A stretch of 64,000 nucleotides of DNA from Sabellastarte sp. h YS-2021 (taxonomy: Eukaryota > Annelida > Polychaeta > Sabellida > Sabellidae), in the NCBI GenBank assembly GCA_964017235.1, contig OZ024940.1, positions 31,118,573 through 31,182,572 on the forward strand. The letters are read 5' to 3'. The notes beneath the pieces are model-generated. The model saw only the letters and a list, made by a program, of their open reading frames with translations, was not told where the DNA came from and ran no database searches. Shown in pieces: positions 24,871 through 36,189 of this stretch. Each line of letters begins with the position of its first letter. Position 1 is the stretch's first letter. Made by a program: the position numbers and the translations under genes.

Positions 24871-24879
24871 ATAAAGAGA

Positions 24880-25130
24880 TCTTCACCAAATTTGTAGGGA
24901 ATGTTTATGGCTATAAAAACATGTCTGTGCAAAATTTTGGCGTTATTTTGAAAAAACAAAATGGCCGCCATAGCCAATTGTTGCTCTAAATCTTGAAATA
25001 TTGCAGCTAGCTTCATCAAAATTGCACCAAAGATATATGGCTAGGAAAGCTAGGCTGGTAGTAATTGTATATAAATGATAGTCATTTGTATAGATACCTT
25101 CACCAATTTTCCAGGGATGTTTATGGTGGT
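24880..25130. repeat. Dispersed repeat with ATGGCCGCC motif
   Basis: TTCACCAAATTTGTAGGGAA, TTTATGGCTATAAAA and AAAATGGCCGCCATAGCCA recur at 27425-28260 and, more distantly, 50940-51060 and 60480-60760. Confidence 0.55.
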
Positions 25131-25508
25131 GGTTTGTAAACTACAGAAAATTGATGGAATTCCATGACAGAAATGGAAAATCGCCTAAAAATCGCCTAAT
25201 ATACATATTAGTACATAGATCTATGAATATTCTACAGATAGCAATGAAGGGGTATAAGGTGATTCTTTTCTGTGGATTTTGTTCCCGAATATCTTATGCA
25301 AAGCAAATTGAGACTTAGAACTTATATATTGCATCTGCATAAATATAACAGCTTTTACAAACTGAATATATAAAGTTTCAATGAAACAATAACACAGTAG
25401 TTTACTTATTTATTGTATCACTGGGTATCTAATACACTGCATACATGGGCCAATAGAATATTAGTGCTATGACAATTGCTAACATTTTTCTTGATACAAT
25501 TGTTATTC

Positions 25509-26065
25509 CCCAGTAAACATTATAAACGTTTATAAAGCTAACTATGAACGGTTTATTTAAGGTTTAAAATGATGGGCTCCTAAACATTTATGTATAAACG
25601 TTTAAGCATAAACGTTTATACATAAACGTTTATAAGCGTTCAAGTATCCAGCATGATTCATGGGAGAATGTAAACAAACTTCATTTTATAATTTCCCTAT
25701 TTACATTAATTTATCCTTGTACAGTGTATTCTATGATATAATGTACTTTTATATCTCCACTTATAATTTAATGATGGCTTCAAACAACAGTGATACAGCA
25801 AGATATATTTCAAAAATATTTCTCCAGTTTCTCTCAAAATGGCTGTGCGGATATCATCCTCCAACAAGAAAGCGAGGTTAAGATATTCTTCACTCTTTGT
25901 AAATGTTTAAAAACGTTATATAAATGTTACTATAAACCAAACTTATGTTGCTGAAATGTTTATAAACCCATAATATTGAATAATTGTCAAGATTTAGGTT
26001 TATATTTGGTTTAAAAACGTTTATACGTTTATAAACGTTTATAAACGTTTGCTATGTTTACTGGG
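25509..26065. mobile_element. CCCAGTAAACATT-ended element, second copy
   Basis: Ends CCCAGTAAACATTATAAACG and GTTTGCTATGTTTACTGGG. Body matches 17162-17698 including CTCTCAAAATGGCTGTGC. Confidence 0.78.
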
Positions 26066-26179
26066 TCCAGGCTTCCAAGTGAAATAATATTAAGACGTCT
26101 TATGGCTAGTTTTATGCTATACATGAGCAGTCTGCAGATAATAAGCAATACTTTGGTGGTCCTTTTATGAAAATCGCTC

Positions 26180-27060
26180 CATTTTCAAGCATTTTAACAA
26201 AGCCTTTGATTTCCTAGTGTTACTTAATTGGGCGATTTTTTCCCGTGGATTTGCTCCAAGAATATCTTACTTTTAAGGTACCTTATGCAAAGTTTCCAGT
26301 TATGTTACCTACAAACGAGCATTCTCCACATAATAATGAACAATTTGATGATGGTCTTATTAAAATCAAGCAAATATTGAGCATTTTACAGGGATTTTAA
26401 CAAAGCCTTTGATTTCCCAGTGTTACGTAATTGGGCGATTTTTCCCGTGGATTTGCTCCAAGAATATCTTACTTTTAAGGTACCTTATGCAAAGTTTCCA
26501 GTTATGTTACCTACAAACGAGCATTCTCCACATAATAATGAACAATTTGATGATGGTCTTATTAAAATCAAGCAAATATTGAGCATTTTACAGGGATTTT
26601 AACAAAGAATTGGATTTCCCGGTGTTACGTAATTGGGCGATTTTTCCCGTGAACTTGCTCCATGAATATTTTACTTTTAAGATATCTTATGTTAAGTTTC
26701 CAGTTTAATTATCTATCTACGACTATTTTACACACCATAATAAACAATTTGGTGGTTATTTTATTAAATCAAGCAAATATTAAGCATTGTACAGGTATTT
26801 TAACAAAGTCCTTGATTTCCCAGTGTTACGTAATTGGGCGATTTTTTCCGTGGATGTTGGTGATTAATATTTCACTAGTAAGATATCTCATGTTAAGTTT
26901 CCAGTTTTATTATATACATGTATTTACGACTATTATACACACTATAATAAACAATTTGGTGGTTGTCTTATTAAAATCAAGCAAATATTGAGTATTTTAC
27001 AGGGATTTTAACAAAGCCTTTGATTTCCCAGTGTTTTTAATTGGGCGATTCTTTTTTCCT
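26180..27060. repeat. 203-bp satellite, four-plus units
   Basis: The marker TTTTAACAAAG recurs with spacing 203, 202, 201 and 208. The first two full units are nearly identical, later ones diverged. Each unit carries GGGCGATTTTTTCCCGTGG or a close variant. Flanking ATCGCC-rich text at 25160-25300 and 27350-27410 looks like the ends of the host element. Confidence 0.88.
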
Positions 27061-27258
27061 TTGATTGACTCTCTTATTAATAAACTTATAAATGAACAAC
27101 ATTCTAACCCTAATTTATCACAGTTGTAGAGAAATGCTTTAATCTTCAAACACTTCATTATTTTTTGAAGTGTGCACCCTAACTGTTAATTGCCATCAGG
27201 ATATGTCCTTCTCTATATTCTTTAATCTACCTAGACTTAGGTTGTGGAGGTATATTAT

Positions 27259-27282
27259 CCCCCCCCCCCCCCCCCCCCCCCC
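27259..27282. repeat. Poly-C run (24)
   Basis: An uninterrupted C run, one of many G/C homopolymers in the window. Confidence 0.95.
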
Positions 27283-27424
27283 TGCTTAATTGATTAAAGA
27301 ATAGTTTGATAATTCTATTCTGTTCAGATGGTCATTTGAAAGTAAGGCAATTTTAGGCGATTTTTTGGTGATATTTAGGCGATTTCCATATCGCCCAACG
27401 GAAATAGTGAACTTTAGAAACAAC

Positions 27425-28260
27425 CGTTTATGGCTATGAAAACATTCTATGCAAAATTTTGGCCTCAATTTAAAACACAAAATGTCTGCCATAGCCATTT
27501 GTTTGAAAATCATAAAGATGTTCTAAATCTAGAAATAATGCAGCTAGCTTCATCAAATTTGCACAAAAGATATGTGGCTAGGAAAGCTATCCTGTACCTT
27601 AGTTTGGCGTATTTTCAAAAACGAAAAGCTTTCATATCACATGGCATTAATGTCAAATGGTGTCATCCTATTAGAAAGGCCTTATATCTCTCCCTTACCA
27701 TTGCTGCTAAAGGTTTGGAATGTGAAAACAACTTATAAGGAAGTTATGGCCTGCGAATCTTTCCCAGGTGTTGAATTTGGTATTTCACCCCTGCTTCAAG
27801 GTCATCATACTAAAATGTTCTTATATCTCCCTTATTAATGGTGCTAGGGCTTCAGAATGTAGAAACAGCCCATGGGAAGTCCTGGCCTGCAAATGTTTTT
27901 ACCTGTGAACAATTTTGGTCTCATTTTGAAAAACAAAATGGCCGTCATATAGCCAATTATTTCAAAATCTTTAGGATGCTCTAAAATTTCAAATATTGCA
28001 GCCAGGTTCATCAAGTTTGCACAAAAGATGTATGGCTAGGAAAGTTAGCCTGACAGTAACTGGCCTAGTTTTAAAAATAAAATGGCCACCATGTTACATG
28101 TTTAATGTCAAATGGGATTATCCTATTAATCCTTATATTGCTTTAGTGGTTCCAAATGTGAAAACAACTTATAGGAAATCATAGCCCGAGACTCTTGTTC
28201 AATTGCTGGCTTTGACCTTTGACCCTTCTTCAATGTCAAGTGTGGTCATCTTACTACAAA
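27425..28260. repeat. Dispersed ATGGCCGCC-type repeat, two tandem-like parts
   Basis: The phrases GCAAAATTTTGGC, ATTGCAGC..GTTCATCAA and GTATGGCTAGGAAAG occur at 24930-25060, and twice here with diverged spacing. Confidence 0.55.
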
Positions 28261-28289
28261 GACCTTTTATCTCCTTTGGTTCTCCATTA

Positions 28290-30380
28290 TTACTGATCCT
28301 AAGGCGGGAGATAACCACTGTGGCAGTAGTGTTGTTTTAGCTACAACAACTCTTAAATCTAAGATTTTTGTCTTGGCTAAAATATATCTTAAATTAGAAT
28401 TCATGAAAAATGCTTAGAATTACCTTACCTTACCAAATTTTGTCAAAGATGACAGTAGGCTCAATAATAGTTATTAAACTGGCAACATATCACATTATCT
28501 TTGAGAAAATTTAGGGTGTAGACCTTTGAAAAGACCTTTTCAAACATGAAGATCATATGAGGTCAGACCCCACAGTATATCCCATATGGTGTTATGAGTG
28601 GGACTTTAAACACTCAACAACAGCAGTGATAGGCAAGCAATTAAAAGTTGTTAAATTTGAAACCATCTAGCCATCTGTGAGCTTGTGGGTAGCAGAATGA
28701 AAACGTATTTTAAAGAAAACTTAACACTGCCTTCTTCCCTCAACATTCTGCACTATAAACATTGGTACAAACATTTTTCAAATGGATTCAAACTTGCGGC
28801 CTTACAAATGGTGTGATAAGGAATGTGCTGCACACCAAGCACCTTCAATGCAGAGGATTAAGAGAAAGTCAGACATTTCAAATCCAAGTAAAGTTTGGGT
28901 TTTTCTGTTCCAATCAATAGCTAAAGCTATATCAGGAGAGGCCACGATAGCACAGTTTTCAGACAGTTTCCACTATACACAGCTTGGCCCACATTATAAT
29001 ATCAAATGTTTCAGTCTGCCAGACCTGTAGTATCTCATAACATTTATTGGTTGCAATAATATTTCCACTTTGTAAAGGTCAAAGCTCAAAGTTGTTTTTT
29101 ATGTCCTGTTCAACAGCCAGGGTCCTATTTGGACTGGTCCTCAGCGTTTTCATTGTCATTGTGGGAGTTGAGCCCACAAAGAGGTGACAACCTGTGATTT
29201 GATATCAACTGAACTGGCTAATCCACTAAGCCTCCGATGACCTCTGTTTTTTTTACCTTGGAGCAGTTCAACATAATTTTCCTTTGGTTACATATTCAAG
29301 AGACACATGTCCCATTATCGAGTAGTGGTCATTCATGTTTAATAAAGAAGTTATATTTTTGGAAATACTATTGTTTTATTGTACCGTAAACCTTTTTATT
29401 GTACCTTTGTCATTCTGAAATTCATTGGATTTGTAAATATTTTGGATTTTATAATTCAGGATATTCTGGACTTTATAATTCAGCAAATGGTTATTAATAA
29501 TCGAGGTCATTCTCATGCAGGTATGTTTTTTTCTAAAAACAATTCCTCAACATAAACTGTAAGGATTTTCTGGGGGGTTCCAAGAAGTATGTTTTACAAG
29601 TGCCATTTTTGTATCTATTGGTCGTGTGTTTATAAATGGATATAAAATATATTAAATCTCAGTTGTTATATATAATCAAGTATCTTTGTTGCAAGTTAAA
29701 ATATAAAGTAAATTTACATATAAGTGGAGATACCATGGTTTTTCTGAGGGAGATATTTTTGAGAGAAAAAAAATCTCCTGAAACAATAAATCAAGCTGTG
29801 TCAAATTGACTTGTAATAGCATCAACACTCTGTATATCGTTTATCATGTGACAAAGGACACAACATTGTTTGCATAAAATTATACAAATGGCAACATGTC
29901 AATTCTTTGACTGCAGTAACTAAAATGACTATTAGTAATGCTTTTTCATCCACGACAGTACTAACTGTAATCTTATAGCTAATATTATACTTGATTCCTT
30001 TAAAACAACACTTTGTTATTTTAAAATCCAAATAGTTGCAGTTGAGAGTACAATGTTTGCTTTTATATTTGCAATTCTATAATTTAAAAACAAAATATGC
30101 CCCGGCTTTTATAATTTTTGGTTTCGGTCCATCCGGAGTTTAGTATGCGCCTGAAAACATAAATATTTAAGGTCAAGGACGCAAAATTCCACGGAAGTGT
30201 TTTCCTTTCACTTTTGTGTTTTGTTGTTTTTTGTGGATATTTTTGTTAGTATCGCACTTGTATGGACGTTTTTGTGATGTTATTATGTTGATTGTTAGTT
30301 TTTGTGATATAATGTCAGGCGACCGCCATCCAGTTGGTTTTTAGGTAAGTCTAAGTGGGAAGTTATCACATTTCCACTTT
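28290..30380. other. AT-rich sequence without supported genes
   Basis: A diverged SINE-like piece in reverse (CAACAGCCAGGGTCCTATTT, about 29110-29250) is the only element I can name. Confidence 0.4.
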
Positions 30381-30394
30381 CCTCTTTTGGGATA

Positions 30395-30619
30395 CTGCTT
30401 CCCTGCATAAGTTGGCCGCAGTCATAAGTTGGCCGCGGCTCATCTACAGGCTCCAGAAAGACAAATAGGTTATTGTACACCAATGAAAACTGTTGCATAT
30501 AATAACTTTAACAATAATACATGGTTTTAGAGTGTAGTACGCCACTCATGTTAAAGCCCTGTGAAGCTGTGCTGAGGGCGGTCAACTTATGACTGCGGCC
30601 AACTTATGCAGGGAAGCAG
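30395..30619. mobile_element. TA-flanked MITE, 225 bp (CTGCTTCCCTGC ends)
   Basis: Ends CTGCTTCCCTGCATAAGTTG and its complement, with the inner repeat AGTCATAAGTTGGCC also inverted; TA on both sides. Copies: 31312-31519 and a partial at about 31185-31246. Confidence 0.82.
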
Positions 30620-30621
30620 TA

Positions 30622-31105
30622 GACCGAGTTTCTGTCCCGTCGCCAATTGCTATTGATATACTGATGGACACAATGGCGAGGGACAGAGCTCACATGTACT
30701 GGTTTTCTGTGTAAATTTTGAACGGCATATTTCTAGACATATTACAACAAGTATAAAGTGTTATTTGAATTATATTTTTATATTCATGTGCCGTTCACTA
30801 ATATTTAAATGCCAATCAAACTGGCATGCATGTATATCAACCTGTTTTAAAATGTAAACAAACCGTCAATAGTACATAGTTATCTATAAAAGAAATTTTT
30901 GGCTTGTAAAAGCAGTTTAGTTAAACAGCATGTGTACTGTAAACCGGATACAGTGACTTGGACATAATAATTACTTTTTAAAGTAAATAAAATAATTTCC
31001 CACAGTTCGAAATTTATACTGAAAACAAGTACATGGGAACTCTGTCCCTCGCCATTGTGTCCCTCAACATATCAATAACAATTGGCGATGGGACAGAACT
31101 CGGTC
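30622..31105. mobile_element. TA-flanked MITE, 484 bp, about 90-nt inverted arms
   Basis: The left arm GACCGAGTTTCTGTCCC.. and right arm ..GGGACAGAACTCGGTC match as complements for about 90 nt (both contain GGACACAATGGCGAGGGAC or its complement). The TA at 30620-30621 is shared with the preceding MITE. Confidence 0.82.
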
Positions 31106-31311
31106 TACTTTTGGGAATGTTGTCAATTTCGAGTCAGTTCGCCCCGAAACGCCGTTTCCCCCCCCGACACATAACTTCTGCCTACTGCTACCCTGCATAA
31201 GTTGGCCACGGCTCATCTACAGGCTCCAGACAGACAAATAGATTATTGTAGCCTTACGTGTTGATGATTTGCGAGTTTTAACGTTTTACTAGTGAGCTTA
31301 TTTCACGTCTA

Positions 31312-31519
31312 CTGTTTCCCTGCATAAGTTGGCCGCAGTCATAAGTTGGCCGCGGCTCATCTACAGGCTCCAGAAAGACAAATAGGTTATTGTACACCAA
31401 TGAAAACTGTTGCATATAATAAGTTTAACAATAATATATGGTTTCAGAGTGTAGTAGGCCACTCATGTTAAAGCCCTGTGAAGGTGTGGTGAGGGCGGCC
31501 AACTTATGCAGGGTAGCAG
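31312..31519. mobile_element. TA-flanked MITE, second copy (208 bp)
   Basis: Same ends and body as 30395-30619, but the right arm lacks one inner subrepeat. Confidence 0.78.
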
Positions 31520-32187
31520 TATAGTGGAAACTTCATCTGTCTAATTAGCCATCGCGATAGTTGTGTCACAAATCAAAACAAAACCGCAGTACAAATTACA
31601 TGAATATTTCATTATATTTTTATTAAATCCCTTCGAAAATAAGCGTAACGTTAATGGCTGAATATGTTTATAAGATGCATTGCGGATGATCATTAATCCT
31701 CGATTATCGTCAAATTCTTTCATGGTCAGTGAATCAGCAATATCGCCGCTCGTGATGACACCACTATTAGTTACTGGTGTGACCGCCTAGTCTAAATGAC
31801 GCATATTTAATCAAAACTCAATCCCAGTTTGACGGGTCGAGTTCTCACTTATATATGAGGTATCCTTTTGAAATGGTTACATTTTTAGATTCAGTAAAAC
31901 TTAAATATGACACCATATGTACATGAAATCGCATAATTTTCCATTTTTAACTACACTTTGATTCTCGGGGAAAAGTATTTAAATTACAATTGAGTTTTGC
32001 ATTCGACCACATGTCTGCTGTATATTGTATGATATAGATCTTCAGATATGTGTATAAAAGTTACACAATCAAGCCAGACTGACACTTCTAGAGATTACTT
32101 TTGTTTTATTTTTTGTTTTGTTTATTTTTTTTTGTCTCCAGACTTTCATGAATTGTGGCGTAGCGTGATGAGTATCTGTCTCTTCAC

Positions 32188-32580
32188 TAGGGGTGTGACG
32201 AGTACAAATAATTCGGGTCGATTGCTCGCAGATAAAAACTTGACTCGACATCGAGCCCTCGCGACATTTAGTATCCACCATAAGAAGAAACGACATCCAA
32301 TATGGCGGCTCCCGTAAACGAAAAAAAATATAAAGATAAAAGCTTTGAATCGCTTGAATTAGCTATTGTCAGCACATAATATCAATAATATTATGTTAGA
32401 AATGGTGGATTATGCGATTTAATGAAAGTAAGGTATGTTGTATATGTTTTATTGACTAAAAAACGTAACCGGTTCTATAGGTTGTTATATGCACACGAGT
32501 AGTCGACCCTAAGAATTGGGGTCGAATTTTCGTGAAATTCGCCTCGCTCAGCGAGTGTCGACTGCTCAGTCGTACGCCTA
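32188..32580. mobile_element. hAT-like MITE, 393 bp
   Basis: Starts TAGGGGTGTGACGAGT, ends GTCGTACGCCTA; flanked by the perfect 8-bp duplication CTCTTCAC (32180-32187, 32581-32588). It lies less than 1 kb upstream of ATF2-type exon 1. Confidence 0.8.
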
Positions 32581-33137
32581 CTCTTCACTGAAGTTAAGCT
32601 GTAATGGGCTACGTTAGTACTGGGGTGGGTGATCACTAGTGCTCTTACAAGTTGACCGAAACTCGAGTCGTAACTCTGTGGGCGATATTTGGGGATCACA
32701 TCGATTTACGCAATTTAAACTCGAGTTTTTAATAAATAAATTACGATATACTAATCTTGTTCCAAACCAGCACTTTTGCAAATTATCTAACCATAAAGAC
32801 ATAAGAAATCAATGAGCAATGGTCGTGTTCTTTTATTTATATTTGTGTCATTTACTCGAGTTCAACTCGCATCTAACAGGCAAGCGTCAATCTACAAAAA
32901 TCGCTAATGATAACAGCTTTAGTGACCGCCTCAGTGCACTACTCGTGTCTCTGATGGCTTTGCGGCTCCAGCTAGTAGACTGAAACCCCTTTTGGCCTTG
33001 TTTTTATAATATGTCACTTTATAATTGTCCTTATTAATGTTTCTGAATTTTTTTTTTTTTTTTTTTTTGCAGTGCAGGGGAAGATCTGAGAGTGTTGCTG
33101 TACCCAGGACAGATGTGGAGGAATTAAAAAAATAGAA

Positions 33138-33191
33138 ATGCCTGGGTCAGACGACAAGCCTTTCAAGTGCTCTACGGATGGTTGCGGGCAG
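33138..33191 (+). CDS. ATF2: ATF2-type exon 1 (start codon; first half of C2H2 finger)
   Basis: A T25-rich tract and AG at 33071-33072 open the exon, so 33073-33137 is 5' UTR and the transcript starts in an earlier exon. ATG at 33138 begins MPGSDDKPFKCSTDGCGQ, matching the N-terminus of the ATF2 family: the two Cys of the finger (C11, C16) are here. The donor is CAG/GTGAGT in phase 0. Another ATG at 33113 is out of frame and gives only a short upstream frame. Confidence 0.93.
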
Positions 33192-33283
33192 GTGAGTGAA
33201 CTGAGTAAAGATTTGTGGCAAAATGGGTGAAATCACTCCATAATTTCTGCAATAAATGGCCCCCGATCTAATTAGTGTAGAAA

Positions 33284-34057
33284 TAGGGCAGGGTCGGTAA
33301 CACTGGTATCTCGATATCGAGACCCAACTCACTTAAGCACCATGGCGACACTTTACAGCCACTATTTCGAATGTCAGTATATAATATTGTGTGAAAACGT
33401 AAACTATTAGAAACAAACCTCAAATCTGAAGAAATTATAAACTTTGATCTCGTAGTTTGTATATTTCAGTACTTATATAGCGATTTCTTTTGGAAGAGCT
33501 GCTGTGTTTTCTTTTCACAAATTTTACTTCCTGTAATGGGTAGTGGTGTGACGATTAGACGTATTGTCGATTAATCGTCGGTGACAGTGTAGAATCGCGG
33601 TCGGTCATTAACGTTTTCTAATGATCGAATATTCAGCTTAAATCTGACCTTTCTTTATTTATCTGAATATCCACATATGTTTTCCATATATTTTACGAAT
33701 TTTTACTTCATAAATCAACAGACTTGTCATGCATTTCGAGTTTGTTTATGTCTACCACCATATTTACAGGAAGTGGGTGCTTTCGGTAGATTCTAAATGT
33801 CAGAACAATGTTATTCTTAGTTCTTACCAGATTGACCTATACTTTATCCAGGAAAGTGTTTCTTAAATAATAAACAATAATGGAGTAAAATAATCGATTA
33901 TGGGTCAATCATCGCTCGGAAAAATGGACGAATAATCGAGCATGAATATTGGAGGCGATTCCCAGCACTAGTAATGGGCCTATTCGATTGGGGATATGCC
34001 ACAACACAATTTTTTTCAGTGTTCCGGAATTGGAAAATCTACTACCGACCCAGCCCT
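33284..34057. mobile_element. hAT-like MITE (TAGGGCAGGGTCGG family) with nested insertion
   Basis: Left end TAGGGCAGGGTCGGTA, right end TACCGACCCAGCCCT; perfect 8-bp duplication GTGTAGAA. The undisrupted paralogue at 692-705 shows one GTGTAGAA. The element itself is split by 33541-33970. It starts 92 nt past the donor of ATF2-type exon 1. Confidence 0.9.
33541..33970. mobile_element. hAT-like MITE nested in another MITE, 430 bp
   Basis: Ends TAGTGGTGTGACGATT and CCCAGCACTA, perfect 8-bp duplication GTAATGGG. The uninterrupted relative at 46605-46625 runs straight through the site. Confidence 0.88.
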
Positions 34058-34860
34058 GTGTAGAAGACAGTAAACCGAAAACCTATTTGTCGACCGGAAG
34101 ACATTGATCCGGTTACATTTAGTTTTCTTTAATCAAAACCAGTTTCCTTAAAGGGGAAAGTTTTCAACCCGAGACGAAAATCTCCTCAAATTACAAAAAT
34201 CATACGTTTGAGGTCTTTATATACAAATATCAACAAATGCCACAGCTTACTGGGATATAACATATCACCTTGAGAGCACTGATAAACTCTTCCTCCCAAA
34301 CTAAAAGGGCAGAAGTCCTCTAGGAATTTTGTTACTTGATGTCAGTTTTTTTACTGTTATATAGTACACAAACTTTATTTAAATTTTCAACAGCAGATTC
34401 CCACATAAGTCCTTCTGTACATGGCATTTGTTAATTATCTGAGATAGGAGTACATTACAATGCACTTGCCATGCAACGTCAGTTTGTTTATTGTAGCATC
34501 ACAATTGACAGTGGAATGAAGGTTCTTAAATGCTCTTTGACCCCTCGACTTTGGACTTTAAGTATTCATTAGTTTAACACAAGTTTACCAAAAAAATATT
34601 CAACCACAACAAAATACTTCCACAGTAGTTTGTAATATTCTATTAATATACCAGACATTTTGTCCTCAAAAGTCCCGAAAAAGCACATCACGGTTTATAT
34701 TTATATGTGACTTATAGCTCATGTACGCATTTGAAAACTTATGTTTTGTCGGTTACTAAATCAAACACACTGTTTTTTCGCTGAATTTCTGTTTTGGGTA
34801 ACCTGTAATAAAATTCCCATTCCATCACAACACTAAGTCTATCGCTAATTGTGAATCCCC
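34058..34860. repeat. Dispersed repeat, copy of 695-1130 with extra inner sequence
   Basis: Matches 695-1130 at both ends; about 400 nt at 34155-34560 have no counterpart there. Confidence 0.6.
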
Positions 34861-35018
34861 CCCACACACAAACATAACAGTTTTAATAATAATTTTCTGT
34901 GAGTAAGGGTTATCAGTAGAAATTAAAACAAACCGTACGTGGCAGTGGGACAGCCAATTAAACTTATTTTTATACAACAACTGTACAGAATTGAGAGTAT
35001 GTCACAAAATACCTTGTA

Positions 35019-35254
35019 GGGGCCAGAGTGGGGCAGTGGTAATACACTCGCCTCCCACCTCTGAGGACGGCGGTTCAAACCCCGGACCCCATGTGGGAAA
35101 GCTGGTAGTTGCTTTCCGATGGTCGGCAGTTTACAGTACAGAACCTTGACACCAACTGTGTGTACTGGTTTCCTCTGCCCACAAAACTACCCGTCGTGAT
35201 ATGACCTGTACAGTGTTGAAAGCGATGTTAAAACCCCAAATAAATAAAATAAAG
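35019..35254 (+). repeat. SINE, main family, full length
   Basis: GGGGCCAGAGTGGGGCAGTG head, B-box GGTTCAAACCCC, (AAATA)n tail. Confidence 0.87.
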
Positions 35255-35912
35255 TAACTTGCATTGTTACTTTTGTCGGCCATGTTGGTTTACCTGTAAC
35301 ACTGACTGGAAGTAAGTCGGAGAAAAATAGTAATTTAAAAAGAGAATTTATTGTAACATTATAAGGTAGTTGTTGAACTTGTCTGACAAAAAAAAAATCT
35401 ATCTTTTACAAGTCCTTTGTCTTTGTTATAAAATGTGTAACCATTTACCTGTTTGCAAAAGCCTGTCCCCTCTCCATAGCTGATATTTTTAAGTTATATT
35501 TGGGACTTTAAGGTGACCATAAAGTGGACTTAAAATACAACCATGTAGCCACTATAAATGCTGATGGGAGATTATCAGATGTCAAATATCTTTGTAAATA
35601 AGGATAATTTTATTGCAAAAATGAATATATTGGATGGATGAATCAGGGTTGAATGTCAATATTTGGCCCATGTTGAGACTGTGTCATACAGTCTAGTAAA
35701 TGTAAGGTAGATTTTAGACTGGTTTAAAGGCTGGTAGCCTTCGAAGGAAGTCCAGAAATGGAAACATAAATATGTGAGATTTCTGATTTTTCTCCGTTCA
35801 AGTTGAATACAGAAAAGCTTATTGGTACTGTGAAGGAAGACTTAATTTCAAATGTAAAAGAGGGGCAATTACTATGCGGGGGGTGGGGGGGGTTGCGCTA
35901 CCCCTCTGAGTT

Positions 35913-35937
35913 GGGGGGGGGGGGGGGGGGGGGGGGG
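35913..35937. repeat. Poly-G run (25)
   Basis: Uninterrupted G run in intron 1, next to other G-rich sequence from 35878; could form quadruplex structures. Confidence 0.95.
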
Positions 35938-36189
35938 CTTTTATATTTGAATGGGGACTTATGTCTGTTCCACATGGGAATTATCCAGAGGATAAGTCTG
36001 GATATCAAAAAAAATCCCGATTTTTGGAAATGCACCCTGTTGAAGGTTGGCCCGGTCTGTGTACTTTTGTAGTAGTGTTATCTTACTGTGAGACTTCAAA
36101 ACTGAGGGATTTGATTGGCAACCGTAAGATCTGCTTTGCCACCCGATCCGAAAGACAATTGTCTGTCAGGACATGGTCCGGCTGAGATT

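Noticed and set aside
26180..27060. CRISPR-like array
   Set aside because: Units repeat as a whole (about 203 bp) with no unique spacers; it is a satellite in a eukaryotic genome.
30384..31116. Single Mutator-like element flanked by a 9-bp duplication
   Set aside because: The two outer ends are not inverted repeats of each other; two TA-flanked MITEs explain the structure better.
32131..32187. Possible 5' non-coding exon after a TTTTTTTTGTCTCCAG acceptor
   Set aside because: No donor is evident before the hAT-like MITE at 32188 and there is no other support.
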